From: an uncultured Alistipes sp.
GTDB taxonomy: Bacteria; Bacteroidota; Bacteroidia; Bacteroidales; Rikenellaceae
Length of the DNA: 64,000 nt
Direction of reading: 5' to 3'
Assembly (NCBI GenBank): GCA_947629705.1
Contig: CANREN010000007.1
Span: 1 to 64,000, forward strand
Part shown: piece after piece, positions 23,765 through 33,253 of the stretch
Position numbering within the stretch: position 1 is the first letter of the stretch
Layout: every line of letters starts with the position of its first letter
Program-made: the position numbers and the translations under genes
The notes under the pieces: generated by a model
Told to the model about the DNA's origin: nothing
What the model saw: only the letters and a program-made list of their open reading frames with translations
The model's database searches: none

Positions 23765-26584
23765 ATGAAAAAGATTCTACCCATTCTCCTCATACTGCTC
23801 GGAACGCTCCGACCGGCCCTCCTCGCTCAACAACTCTCCAACGTAACGGGCCGTATTCTCGTGCAGAACACCGACCATCCGATCAGCGAAGCCGTCGTCG
23901 AAATCCCCTATCACGGGCTGTGGGCGATTACCGACAAGGAGGGCCGTTTCGTCGTCCGCAACGTACCCCGCGGTAAAACGCCGTTCGTCGTTTCGTGTCT
24001 CGGTTACGCGACGACCCAACTCGATGTCGATGTGATCGCCGGCATGGATTCGCTCCGCATCTATCTGCCCGAAGACAACCTTGCATTGGAAAGCGTCGTC
24101 GTAACGGCCCGCGAAATGCCCGATGCCATGGCCACCTCGCGCACGGTCGGCGGAAATGCCATCGACCACCTCCAGATGATCAACGCATCGGATATTTCGG
24201 CCCTGCTGCCGGGCGGCAAAACCGTCAATCCCGACCTAATGAACGACACGCGGTTCTCGCTGCGCGACGGCGGTTCGACGGTCGGGAACGCATCGTTCGG
24301 CACGGCGGTCGAGGTCGACGGCGTACGCCTGTCGACCAATGCTTTGCTGGGCGACATGGAGGGAGCCAGCACCCGCAATATCGCTTCGACCAACATCGAA
24401 TCGGTCGAGGTCATCACGGGCGTTCCCTCGGTCGAATACGGAGACATCGCGTCGGGCATCGTGCGGCTTAAGACCCGCAAGGGCAAGACCCCCTACACGG
24501 TAACGCTGACGACCAATCCGCAGACGAAACAAGCCTCGTTCTCGAAGGGATTCGATCTGGGCGGCCGCAAGGGCATACTGAACACCAATATCGAATACAC
24601 GCGCGCCACGAAAGACCCCGTGTCGCCCTATACCTCCTATTCGCGTACGGGTCTGTCGCTCAACTATCACAACACGTTCAACGACAACGTGCGGTTCGAC
24701 TTCGGCGTGTCCGGCAATATCGGCGGCCAAAACACCGAGGACGATCCCGATGCCCAGAACGGCGAATGGCAGAAAGTCAAGGACAATGCCCTGCGTCTCA
24801 ACACGGCGATCAGTTGGCAGCCTAACCGCAAGGGCATCACGAGCATCGACTTCTCGGCCTCGCTCAACTACGAGAACAAGCTCGACCGGCAATGCCAGCA
24901 CCCGATCCTCGGCACGACGACGCCCTCCGTCCATGCGACGACCGAGGGGTATTATATCGCCGACATTCTTCCGTCGGATTACTTCGCCGTCCAGAATATC
25001 GACTCGCGCGAATTGGACTACGCCGCCAATCTGAAAGCGACGTGGCTGCATTCGTGGGGCGGCGTGCACAGCGACACGAAACTCGGCATCGACTGGCGGG
25101 CCGAAGGCAATGTCGGCGACGGTGCCTATTACGACGATCCGGCCACGGCGCCCAACGGCTATCGTCCGCGTCCCTACACCGACATTCCCTACATGCACAA
25201 CGTAGCCGGTTACATCGAAGAGATGCTGACCCTGCCGCTCGGCAAAACGTCGCTGCAGCTCATGGCCGGCGTGCGCGTCGAAAAGACCTTCATTAAAAAT
25301 TCGGATTACAAGAACACGACCAACTATTCGCCGCGATTCAATCTGAAATACCGCATCGCCGACTATCTGACGCTGCGCGGCGGCTGGGGCATCACCGAAA
25401 AGCTCCCGTCGTTCAATATCCTCTACCCCGATCCGAAATACCGCGACTACGCCGTCTATGACGTCAAATACGGCGACCGGATGACCTCGATCTACTATAC
25501 GCAGCCGTTCGGCATCCTCTACAATCCCGATCTGCGGTGGCAGCGCAACCGCAATGCCGAAGTGGGCGTCGACTTCCGCATCGGACAGACGAAGGTTTCG
25601 TTTGTGGGTTATTTCAACCGTACGACCCATCCCTATGAGCTGCAATCGACCTTCACGCCTTTCTCCTACCGCACGCTGACGCTGCCCGACGGACTTCCGC
25701 TGCCGACGAACCCCGTATTCAAGCTCGACAGCCAGACGGGCGATCTTTTCGTGCGCGACGAGGATCAGTGGGGCGAGGGCTGGCACCAGATGGCAACCAA
25801 ACAGAACGTCCGCACTTTCACGGAGAACACGATGCAATCCAACGGCTCGCCGATCGACCGCATGGGCTTGGAGTTCGTGGTGGAATTTCCGCGCATCCAG
25901 CCCATCCGCACCGACCTTCGGTTGGACGGAGCCTACGGCTATACGAAATACGTCAACGAGGGCGAATGGGAGAACATGCAGACCATCTACACGGGCGACC
26001 AATCGTTCCGCTACGTCGGCATCTATCCCGATACAGGGGCTGCGACACGCACCTACAACGGCCAAAAAACCCAACGATTGGATGCCAACCTGACCGCCAC
26101 AACCCATATCCCCTCCATCCGCATGATCATCACGCTGCGGTTGGAAGCGATGCTGCTCCGCCGCGAACAGAATCTCTCGGAGTGGAACGGCCAAACGTAT
26201 GCTTTCAACGTGGGCGAAGATGGTTCGACGCCTGCGGGCGGAGACATCTACGACGGCAACAGCTACACGGCGATCTGGCCCGTCGCCTATTTGGATTTGG
26301 ACGGGGAGCGCCATCCGTTCACCGACGCCGAACGCAACGATCCCGCGTTCGCCAGCATGATGCTCCGCTCGGGCAATGCCTACCAATACCGGCTGACCGA
26401 CTATTCCCCCTACTTCTCGGCCAATTTGAGCGTTACGAAGGAGGTCGGCGACCACGTTTCCATTTCGTTCTACGCCAACAATTTCACCAACTCGCGTAAA
26501 TACGTGCGCCCCTACGCCGGAGGCATCGGAGCCATCTTTACGCCCGACTTCTATTACGGACTCACCGTCCGCATCAAATTCTGA
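23765..26584 (+). CDS. TonB-dependent outer membrane receptor with carboxypeptidase-like N-domain
   Basis: A 939-residue outer-membrane transporter energised by TonB. A signal peptide (MKKILPILLILLGTLRPALL, cleaved near LLAQ) is followed by a carboxypeptidase-regulatory-like domain (about 25-110). A plug domain starts after ESVVVTAREMPD, and a large 22-strand-type barrel ends in the C-terminal aromatic residue of ...GLTVRIKF. No SusD partner follows, so it is not a classic Sus pair. The next genes encode DUF4876 and DUF6850 proteins, so a specialised ligand such as a metal complex or peptide is possible. The ATG at 23765 gives a clean signal peptide. Confidence 0.9.
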   Translation: MKKILPILLILLGTLRPALLAQQLSNVTGRILVQNTDHPISEAVVEIPYHGLWAITDKEGRFVVRNVPRGKTPFVVSCLGYATTQLDVDVIAGMDSLRIYLPEDNLALESVVVTAREMPDAMATSRTVGGNAIDHLQMINASDISALLPGGKTVNPDLMNDTRFSLRDGGSTVGNASFGTAVEVDGVRLSTNALLGDMEGASTRNIASTNIESVEVITGVPSVEYGDIASGIVRLKTRKGKTPYTVTLTTNPQTKQASFSKGFDLGGRKGILNTNIEYTRATKDPVSPYTSYSRTGLSLNYHNTFNDNVRFDFGVSGNIGGQNTEDDPDAQNGEWQKVKDNALRLNTAISWQPNRKGITSIDFSASLNYENKLDRQCQHPILGTTTPSVHATTEGYYIADILPSDYFAVQNIDSRELDYAANLKATWLHSWGGVHSDTKLGIDWRAEGNVGDGAYYDDPATAPNGYRPRPYTDIPYMHNVAGYIEEMLTLPLGKTSLQLMAGVRVEKTFIKNSDYKNTTNYSPRFNLKYRIADYLTLRGGWGITEKLPSFNILYPDPKYRDYAVYDVKYGDRMTSIYYTQPFGILYNPDLRWQRNRNAEVGVDFRIGQTKVSFVGYFNRTTHPYELQSTFTPFSYRTLTLPDGLPLPTNPVFKLDSQTGDLFVRDEDQWGEGWHQMATKQNVRTFTENTMQSNGSPIDRMGLEFVVEFPRIQPIRTDLRLDGAYGYTKYVNEGEWENMQTIYTGDQSFRYVGIYPDTGAATRTYNGQKTQRLDANLTATTHIPSIRMIITLRLEAMLLRREQNLSEWNGQTYAFNVGEDGSTPAGGDIYDGNSYTAIWPVAYLDLDGERHPFTDAERNDPAFASMMLRSGNAYQYRLTDYSPYFSANLSVTKEVGDHVSISFYANNFTNSRKYVRPYAGGIGAIFTPDFYYGLTVRIKF

Positions 26585-26589
26585 CCCGT

Positions 26590-27861
26590 ATGAGACACTT
26601 CATCCCCGCATATCCGCACCGGTCGCCGATGAGCAGGTTCGCCATCACGGCAATGGCCGCAATCGCCGCGCTCTTCGCGGCCGGCTGCACCTCGTTCAGC
26701 GATTCGCACCCCTACGATGCCGATCTGCTGACGCTCGAAATCGTCAGCATCTATCCGGCCGGCTACGAATCGAGCGTACAGAGCGGTGTCGAGGTCAAGG
26801 CCGAAGAGATCACCAACGGCAACCACTACATCGCCCGCACCGACGAGGCGGGTTGCGCCACGTTCCGCATTCCGCGCGGCGTCTACCGGATCTCCGTCGC
26901 CGACTGGCGCGAGGATGCCATCTTCAACGGTGCCTTGGAGGAGATTCGGCTCACGGAGGGCAGCGCTGCGCAGCGTTACGAACTGCCGCTCATCCAGTCG
27001 ACCCCCGGGACGATCGTTTTCAAAGAGATTTATTGCGGCGGCTGCCCGATGACGCCCGCCACCGGCAACCTGCAAAACGACCAGTATGTCATTCTGCACA
27101 ACAACGCCAACACGACCCAGTACCTCGACGGACTTTGCTTCGGCGTCGTCGCTCCCAGCGCGGCGTCCGGCGCCAACAACTGGGTAACGACGGTCGACGG
27201 ACAGCTCCAATTCCAAGAGTTCGCCCCCATTTTCGAATGCGTCTGGCAGTTCGGGGGCGCGGGCACCGATTTTCCGCTGGCCCCGGGCGAAGATGCCGTC
27301 ATCGCCATTCGCGGCGCGGTCGACTTCACGCAGGATTTTCCGCTGTCGGTCAATCTGAACAAACCCGAATACTTCGCCACCTTCAGCCGGCTGCATTTCG
27401 AGAACGAAACATTGAACCTCACGCCGGGCGACCGGATTCAGGAATCGCACCTCTTGCAGGTACTCAAAAAGACGGGGGTGTCGAAAGCTTATTCCATTGC
27501 CATTCAGTCGCCGGCGGTCATTATCTTCCGGCCCGCAGCAGAGGTCGATTTCAAGGCCTATGTCGAAGACGACAGCCAGTGCGTCGCCACCGATCCGGCC
27601 GGCAGCGCCAAATGCTTCAAGGTGCCATGGGAGTGGATTCTCGACGGCGTGGAGGTCTTTTACGGCACCCGCAACTACAAACGGTTGAAGACCGAGGTCG
27701 ACGCCGGCGCCTTCCCTTTCTCGGAGTATTATCACTGCCACACCATCCATCGCCAGCTCAACGAGGCGGCCACGGCCGCCAACGGCTATCCCATCTACGT
27801 CGACACGAACAATTCGTCGGTCGACTTCTACGAACGTTCCTCCCAATCGCTGCACGAATAA
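26590..27861 (+). CDS. DUF4876 domain lipoprotein
   Basis: A 423-residue lipoprotein. The lipobox AALFAAGC directs lipidation, and the residues after it (TSFSD) suggest surface or periplasmic display. Residues 40-130 look like a carboxypeptidase-like beta sandwich (ARTDEAGCATFRIPRGVYRI). The remainder is the DUF4876 region with IVFKEIYCGGC and later DGVEVFYGTRN. Start choice is uncertain: ATG 26590 is five bases after the receptor stop, but ATG 26629 would give a more standard 20-residue lipoprotein signal. Function is unknown; the fixed neighbourhood suggests a receptor accessory role. Confidence 0.78.
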   Translation: MRHFIPAYPHRSPMSRFAITAMAAIAALFAAGCTSFSDSHPYDADLLTLEIVSIYPAGYESSVQSGVEVKAEEITNGNHYIARTDEAGCATFRIPRGVYRISVADWREDAIFNGALEEIRLTEGSAAQRYELPLIQSTPGTIVFKEIYCGGCPMTPATGNLQNDQYVILHNNANTTQYLDGLCFGVVAPSAASGANNWVTTVDGQLQFQEFAPIFECVWQFGGAGTDFPLAPGEDAVIAIRGAVDFTQDFPLSVNLNKPEYFATFSRLHFENETLNLTPGDRIQESHLLQVLKKTGVSKAYSIAIQSPAVIIFRPAAEVDFKAYVEDDSQCVATDPAGSAKCFKVPWEWILDGVEVFYGTRNYKRLKTEVDAGAFPFSEYYHCHTIHRQLNEAATAANGYPIYVDTNNSSVDFYERSSQSLHE

Positions 27862-27865
27862 GCCT

Positions 27866-29431
27866 ATGAAACCGCTATTTACGATACTGCTGTTGCTGCT
27901 CGGGTTCCGTGCCGGAGCCGCCGAACGGGCCGAGGCGCAGGGAGAGGGCCGCACGCAAACCGAACCGGCCGCCGAGGCGCGGATGCCGTGGATCCGGTTC
28001 GACGACGTTCAGCGCCGCAATCCGTGGAACGGGGGGATCAATGCGGCGGGCATCCGTCGGGATTCGTTGAGCCGCTCCTATGCCGAAATTTTCGGACGCA
28101 AGGATTGCGGCGGGTGGATGGACTACTCCGCCTCGGATGACAGTTGGACGATCGGCGCACGCACCGAATCGATCCGCCATCTCGACAAAATCTCCTTCGC
28201 CGGACGCTTCTCCTACGCCTATTTCGACGGGAAAGAGATGTGCGGTTCGATGTTCACACACCCCGGATACTATCCGGTCGATATTTTGGAGTTCACCCCC
28301 GGGCGCAAGATCCGCGAAGATTACGCATTCACGGGAGCGCTCTCGGCCGTGCTGGGCGAACATTGGGCAGGCGGTCTGAAGATCGACTTCGAAGCGAACA
28401 ACTACGCCAAGCGCAAAGACCTGCGCCACAGCAACAAACGATTGGATTTCGAGGTTGCGCCCGGCATCCTCTACCACCGCGGCAACTGGGCCGTCGGCGC
28501 CGCCTATCTGTTCGGCAAGAACAGCGAACGGGTCGAAGCCAAGGAGATCGGCACCTCGGCCGAATCCTACCAGGCGTTCTTCGACAAGGGGTTGGCCTAC
28601 GGCATTCTGGAACGCTGGGACGGCAACGGCATCCACCTGAATGAGGTGGGGCTCACGGGTTTTCCGATCAAGGAGCTGACCCACGGCGTATCGGTGCAGG
28701 GCGACTGGGGCCCCTGCTACGCCGAAGTAACCTACCGGCATCGCCACGGCGAGAGCGGCGAAAAGGACACGTTCATGCACGACTTCACGACGTCGCAGGT
28801 AACGGCACACGGCAATGCGATTTTCGCCACGCCCCGCGCTTTTCACACCGTCCGGCTGCGGTTCGACTGGCAGACGCAGGAGAACGATGAGAGCATCCTG
28901 CGCCGTGAAACGGTCAACGGCATCTCGACGGTCTTCTATTTGGGATCGCTGCCCATCTTCGCCCGCCGCGCGCTCGAATTGGGCGGCGAATACGAATGGC
29001 AGCAGGGCCGCACCGATCTGCGCGCCGGAATCGATTATGAAGAGTCAACCCGCCGTTCGACGCTGCTTTACCCTTACGTCAAGGAGGCCGACCTCTATGC
29101 CGTAACGGGGTTCGTGCGGGCGCGGATCCTCTTTCGGCAATGGGAGTTCAGCGGCGGCGCCGACTTCCGCCGAGGCGGATTTTCCGAAGAGGAGTTCGAA
29201 GAGGAGACCCCGCTCGAAACCAGTCCCTACCCGCTGCAACTGACCGAATACTACGATTATACGAACGAATACCTCACAGCGCCGCGTTTGGGGGTCGAAT
29301 TGGGTGCGCGCCGCAACATCCGGCGATTCTACCTCGATCTTTCGGCCCGTTACGAACACGGTTTCAACCTGGAGTTCGTGCCGCGGGCCCATCGGGTAAC
29401 GGTGCTGCTCTCCGTGGGATACGATTTTTAA
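27866..29431 (+). CDS. DUF6850-type outer membrane beta-barrel protein
   Basis: A 521-residue protein with a signal peptide (MKPLFTILLLLLGFRAGAAE) and many alternating amphipathic strands. It ends in LLSVGYDF, with the terminal Phe recognised by the outer-membrane assembly machinery. I assign the DUF6850 label by recall of proteins that accompany DUF4876 lipoproteins. It starts four bases after the previous stop. It is probably part of the same uptake complex; the ligand is unknown. Confidence 0.72.
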   Translation: MKPLFTILLLLLGFRAGAAERAEAQGEGRTQTEPAAEARMPWIRFDDVQRRNPWNGGINAAGIRRDSLSRSYAEIFGRKDCGGWMDYSASDDSWTIGARTESIRHLDKISFAGRFSYAYFDGKEMCGSMFTHPGYYPVDILEFTPGRKIREDYAFTGALSAVLGEHWAGGLKIDFEANNYAKRKDLRHSNKRLDFEVAPGILYHRGNWAVGAAYLFGKNSERVEAKEIGTSAESYQAFFDKGLAYGILERWDGNGIHLNEVGLTGFPIKELTHGVSVQGDWGPCYAEVTYRHRHGESGEKDTFMHDFTTSQVTAHGNAIFATPRAFHTVRLRFDWQTQENDESILRRETVNGISTVFYLGSLPIFARRALELGGEYEWQQGRTDLRAGIDYEESTRRSTLLYPYVKEADLYAVTGFVRARILFRQWEFSGGADFRRGGFSEEEFEEETPLETSPYPLQLTEYYDYTNEYLTAPRLGVELGARRNIRRFYLDLSARYEHGFNLEFVPRAHRVTVLLSVGYDF

Positions 29432-29490
29432 GCACGGAGGGATAAGAAACGAATGAGAAAAACAATTAACACATTAATAAAAACCGACTT

Positions 29491-31080
29491 ATGAAAAAAA
29501 TTCTGACTTTGGCGGTGATCACCACGACCATGTTATCGGTCGGATGTTCCAAGAGCGACGACGGCGTAAGCAACGACACGCCGATCGCCGTGCAAATCGA
29601 CCCGACGATCGCTGATCCGACCCTCTTCCCGAAGGCCTCGACCCGCGTATCGGACACCGACTTCGAAAAGGGCGACAAGATCGGCGTAACGATCACGATG
29701 GAAGACGACAACACGCCGTACTTCGACAACAAGGAGTTCTCGTTCGACGGCACGACTTTCACCGCACCGGGTACGCTCTGGTACGAGGATGCAAACCTCG
29801 CATCGACGCTCTTCGCCTATTATCCCTATCAGGAGGGAACGGCGCATCCCGCCGAGTTCTCCGTACAGACCGACCAGAGCGGCGATAACTACAAGGCATC
29901 GGACTTGGTCATCGGTGCCAAGAGCGGCGTCAAACCGGAAAAAACGGTCGGCCTGGCCTTCAAACACAAGATGACGCGCGTGATCATCCGCGTAACGAAC
30001 GGCAGCGGTTTCGACCTCTCGGAGATTCGGATCGGCGGGGCTATCGGCACGGGTACGATCGACGCCACAACGGGTGCATTCACGGCCAAATCCGGCGCTG
30101 AAACCGTTGAAGTAAAGGCATGCGAACGGACGAAGAACGAATTGTATTATGCGCTGTTGGTTCCGCAGGACGGCGTGCAGCTCGTAACGAAATTCACTAC
30201 GGCCGACGGCAAAACGCGCTCCTACACGCTCGGCACGACCGATCTGGTATCGGGCACGAACCGCGAACTGACGATGAACATCCAGCCGGCAGACATACAG
30301 GCTACATTAAGCGGGCCGATCGACGGCTGGGAGGATGGCGATGACCTCGAAATCGGCAGCGGCGGTCAGGTCGAAACTCCCACAATCGAATGGAAAGGGG
30401 TAAAATATAAAATCGTAACGCTCAAGGACGGACGCACGTGGATGGCCGAGAATCTGCGCTACGTGCCCGAGGGCAAATCGGTATCGAGCGACCCCGCCGA
30501 AGATGCCGGCATCTGGTATCCCGCAGCCAATGCAGAGAAAACGGCCGATCCCGCCTTGGTCGAGAAGTTGGGGCTGCTCTACGACGCATCGACCGCTTTC
30601 GGAGTCGAAGTAACCCCTGAAAATGCCATGTCGCTCGAAGGAACGCAGGGCATCTGCCCCGACGGATGGCATATCCCGACCAACGCCGAACTCACCGGTC
30701 TGGTGGGACAAAATTCCAACGGAGTGATGACCAATCCGGACGCTCCCTACTACGACTCAAACATCCGAGGTGCTTCGATACCGGTACTCAACGAGGCCGG
30801 ATTCAACTGGTGCTCCGCCGGCATACGGAACAAAGCCAACCTAACGGCTACCGGCTCCTATACAGTAACCGAGTACGGCGGTGTTTACGGAGTCTTGAGC
30901 TACGTTTGGGGGTCGACCTGCTATCAGGTTAAATACGATACCCAGACCGGCCAGACATTGCAAAACATCCAGTACTACTCGTTCATGTCGACGGTCAATG
31001 CCACGAACAACAAGGTAACGGTCGCTTACGGGAACTACAAATCCGGTTACTCCGTCCGCTGCATCAAAGACGCTGAATAG
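29491..31080 (+). CDS. Fimbrillin-like lipoprotein with C-terminal FISUMP domain
   Basis: A 529-residue lipoprotein with lipobox LSVGC (Cys19). Residues 20-290 resemble the Mfa-like/fimbrillin-like fold of Bacteroidales surface proteins, including the GDKIGVTI and FKHKMTRVIIRVTNG patterns. From about residue 298 the sequence is a FISUMP domain: DGRTWMAENLRY, then GICPDGWHIPTNAEL and an end of YGNYKSGYSVRCIKDAE. This type of domain occurs in secreted proteins of Bacteroidetes and Fibrobacter. The gene is 59 bases after the barrel gene and may be the last of the operon, because a strong hairpin follows. Confidence 0.83.
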   Translation: MKKILTLAVITTTMLSVGCSKSDDGVSNDTPIAVQIDPTIADPTLFPKASTRVSDTDFEKGDKIGVTITMEDDNTPYFDNKEFSFDGTTFTAPGTLWYEDANLASTLFAYYPYQEGTAHPAEFSVQTDQSGDNYKASDLVIGAKSGVKPEKTVGLAFKHKMTRVIIRVTNGSGFDLSEIRIGGAIGTGTIDATTGAFTAKSGAETVEVKACERTKNELYYALLVPQDGVQLVTKFTTADGKTRSYTLGTTDLVSGTNRELTMNIQPADIQATLSGPIDGWEDGDDLEIGSGGQVETPTIEWKGVKYKIVTLKDGRTWMAENLRYVPEGKSVSSDPAEDAGIWYPAANAEKTADPALVEKLGLLYDASTAFGVEVTPENAMSLEGTQGICPDGWHIPTNAELTGLVGQNSNGVMTNPDAPYYDSNIRGASIPVLNEAGFNWCSAGIRNKANLTATGSYTVTEYGGVYGVLSYVWGSTCYQVKYDTQTGQTLQNIQYYSFMSTVNATNNKVTVAYGNYKSGYSVRCIKDAE

Positions 31081-31107
31081 CAACCGACCAACCGGTCGAA
31101 AGCCCAT

Positions 31108-31158
31108 GCGCAAAGGGAGCCTTGTCTGCGAATAGACGGGGGCTCCCTGCGCGGTTTT
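31108..31158 (+). terminator. Terminator after the fimbrillin-like gene
   Basis: GCGCA (31108-31112), GGGAGCC and GTCT pair with AGAC, GGCTCCC and TGCGC (31148-31152) in a long imperfect stem. GGTTTT follows. A smaller GGTTT/AAACC hairpin overlaps the tail. Confidence 0.75.
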
Positions 31159-31237
31159 CGAAACCGGCTGCACAAAATCGCTGCGCCCCGCGCCCCGAGC
31201 GAACTACACAGACACCACACACAACACCTGCAATCCT

Positions 31238-33214
31238 ATGAAAACCCCGAACTACGCCAAGCATCTCCTGCAATGGGGTACGTTGGCCGCCATCGTCGGC
31301 ACGATCGCGTGGGCCACATGCGCCGAAAAGCCCGTCGACGTCGAAAAGTACTGTCCTTTCGGCGGTCTCGAAGCCTTCGGCAGCTATTTGGTCAACCACT
31401 CGTTAGCCTGCTCTATGTCGATGCTCCAGATCATGATGGGCCTCGTGCTCGCCGCGGGCGTCGTCCTCTTCGCGAAACTCTTCTGCGGCTATCTCTGCCC
31501 GTTAGGAACCCTCGACGAGGCGATGGGACGCCTCGGACGCAAACTCCATCTGCAATTCGAGATCCGGCAGGGCGGCATCGCCGACAAACTGTTGCGCGCG
31601 GTCAAATATATCCTGCTTTTCATCATCCTCTACAACACGCTCGCCACAAGCGAACTGTTCTGCAAGAAGCTCGATCCCTACTACGCGGCGGCAACGGGCT
31701 TCAAGGGCGAAATCGTGCTGTGGATGTCGTTGACCGCCATCGGGTTGTTGTTCTTGGGCGGTCTGTTCGTGCGAATGTTCTGGTGCCGGTACATCTGTCC
31801 GCTCGGGGCATTGAGCAACGCTTTCAAATCGACCGCCTCCATTCCGTGCGTGCTGTTCGCCGTCGTCATCGTCATATTGCTCGGCACGCGCACGGCCGAC
31901 GGATGGACATGGATGCTCGCCCTGCTTTGCGTCGTCGCCTACCTCGCCGAAATCGACCTTGTGCGCGGCTGGTGCAAAAGGAAACCCAAAAAATATACGC
32001 TGATGCACATCACGCGCGACGAGGCGACGTGCAACGGCTGCAAACTGTGCGAAAAGAAATGCCCCTACCAGATTCCGATCCACGATTACACGAAAGTGAG
32101 CCATATCGACTGCACCCTGTGCGGACAGTGCATTTCGTCGTGCGCGACGGGCGCTCTGCAGGTGAACGGACGTCGCTCGCTGCGTTGGCTGCCGGCCGTG
32201 CTGACGGTCGCATTCTTCGGCATCGCGCTCTGGCTCGGCAACACGCTGGAGTTGCCGACCATCGACGAAAAATGGGGCGACTACGAACAGGTCGAGGGAA
32301 TGCAGACCTACGAAATGGAGGGGTTGCAATCGGTGAAATGCTTCGGTTCGTCGAAGGCCTTCGCCGCCAAGATGCAGACCGTGCGGGGCGTTTACGGCGT
32401 GAAAACCTTCGTGAAACGCCACGCTGTGGTCATTTCCTACGACCCCGCTCAAACCGACACGCTCAAACTCCAAGAGGCCGTTTTCACGCCGACTTTCCGC
32501 AAATTCAAATCGCCCGACGAGACCGTTCCGATGCTCGACGTCGTGCGATTAGGGGTCGAAGGGTTGCATGACCGGATGGATATGGTCTATTTCGGCATGG
32601 CTTTACAACAGATCGAGGGCATCTACGGATTCACCGCCGAATTCGATTGTCCGGTGGCCGTGAAGATCTACACCGATCCCGCAGCCGGACTGACCGAAGA
32701 GCAGTTGACCGCGGCCATCGAAGCCAAGGAGCTGGTTCTCGAGACCAAAAACGGCGAACGCCGCTATCCGATGCACTACGACGTGCGCAGCTATGCGCCC
32801 GACGGGCAAGCGACGCGCGCGGAGTTCATCGAAACGATGTTCGTCGACATCCAGAAGCTCAACGGCCGATTCATCGCCAACATCGAACAGTGGGGCGACG
32901 ACGAACAATTCCCGAAGGCCGTCTACGAACTACCGATGGCGAGCATCGAGAAGATTCCCGTGCGGCAATCGTTCCCCTACTTCAAGAGCTTCCTTTCGTG
33001 CACGGACGGAATCGTGTCGGTCGATTTCGTGCTGCGCGACCTGGCGCCCGTCATGCGGCTGCACTATGTGAAGTCGATGTGGACGGACGAACGGCTGTGG
33101 AACGAGGTGTTTCAAGCCGAAAAATGGACCCTGCGCATGGCCGACGGCACCTTCAAGGAGTCGGAACCGCGATTGCAGTTCCTCGTCGAGGGCCGGACGG
33201 TCGAAGCGGAATAA
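31238..33214 (+). CDS. Membrane 4Fe-4S protein (NapH/NosR-like) with HMA-like C-terminal repeats
   Basis: A 658-residue protein. Residues 10-245 hold several membrane helices and two CxxxCP signatures (CGYLCPLG at 83-90, CRYICPLG at 183-190), as in NapH, NosR and CcoG polyferredoxins. Two 4Fe-4S clusters follow (C265, C268, C271, C275 and C292, C295, C298, C302). After one more helix (about 316-334) comes an extension of about 310 residues. Residues 352-418 resemble a heavy-metal-associated fold, but GMTCxxC is reduced to a single Cys (VKCFGSS). Two further similar units appear near 435-500 and 585-645. The role is probably electron delivery to a periplasmic reductive or metal-linked process, by inference only. 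Confidence 0.8.
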   Translation: MKTPNYAKHLLQWGTLAAIVGTIAWATCAEKPVDVEKYCPFGGLEAFGSYLVNHSLACSMSMLQIMMGLVLAAGVVLFAKLFCGYLCPLGTLDEAMGRLGRKLHLQFEIRQGGIADKLLRAVKYILLFIILYNTLATSELFCKKLDPYYAAATGFKGEIVLWMSLTAIGLLFLGGLFVRMFWCRYICPLGALSNAFKSTASIPCVLFAVVIVILLGTRTADGWTWMLALLCVVAYLAEIDLVRGWCKRKPKKYTLMHITRDEATCNGCKLCEKKCPYQIPIHDYTKVSHIDCTLCGQCISSCATGALQVNGRRSLRWLPAVLTVAFFGIALWLGNTLELPTIDEKWGDYEQVEGMQTYEMEGLQSVKCFGSSKAFAAKMQTVRGVYGVKTFVKRHAVVISYDPAQTDTLKLQEAVFTPTFRKFKSPDETVPMLDVVRLGVEGLHDRMDMVYFGMALQQIEGIYGFTAEFDCPVAVKIYTDPAAGLTEEQLTAAIEAKELVLETKNGERRYPMHYDVRSYAPDGQATRAEFIETMFVDIQKLNGRFIANIEQWGDDEQFPKAVYELPMASIEKIPVRQSFPYFKSFLSCTDGIVSVDFVLRDLAPVMRLHYVKSMWTDERLWNEVFQAEKWTLRMADGTFKESEPRLQFLVEGRTVEAE

Positions 33215-33253
33215 ACGAAAAACGGAAACTCGCCGATTCAAACACTCGATTCC

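Noticed and set aside
24236..26455. 739-codon minus-strand frame opposite the TonB receptor
   Set aside because: Antisense shadow of a clearly real gene with signal peptide and barrel end.
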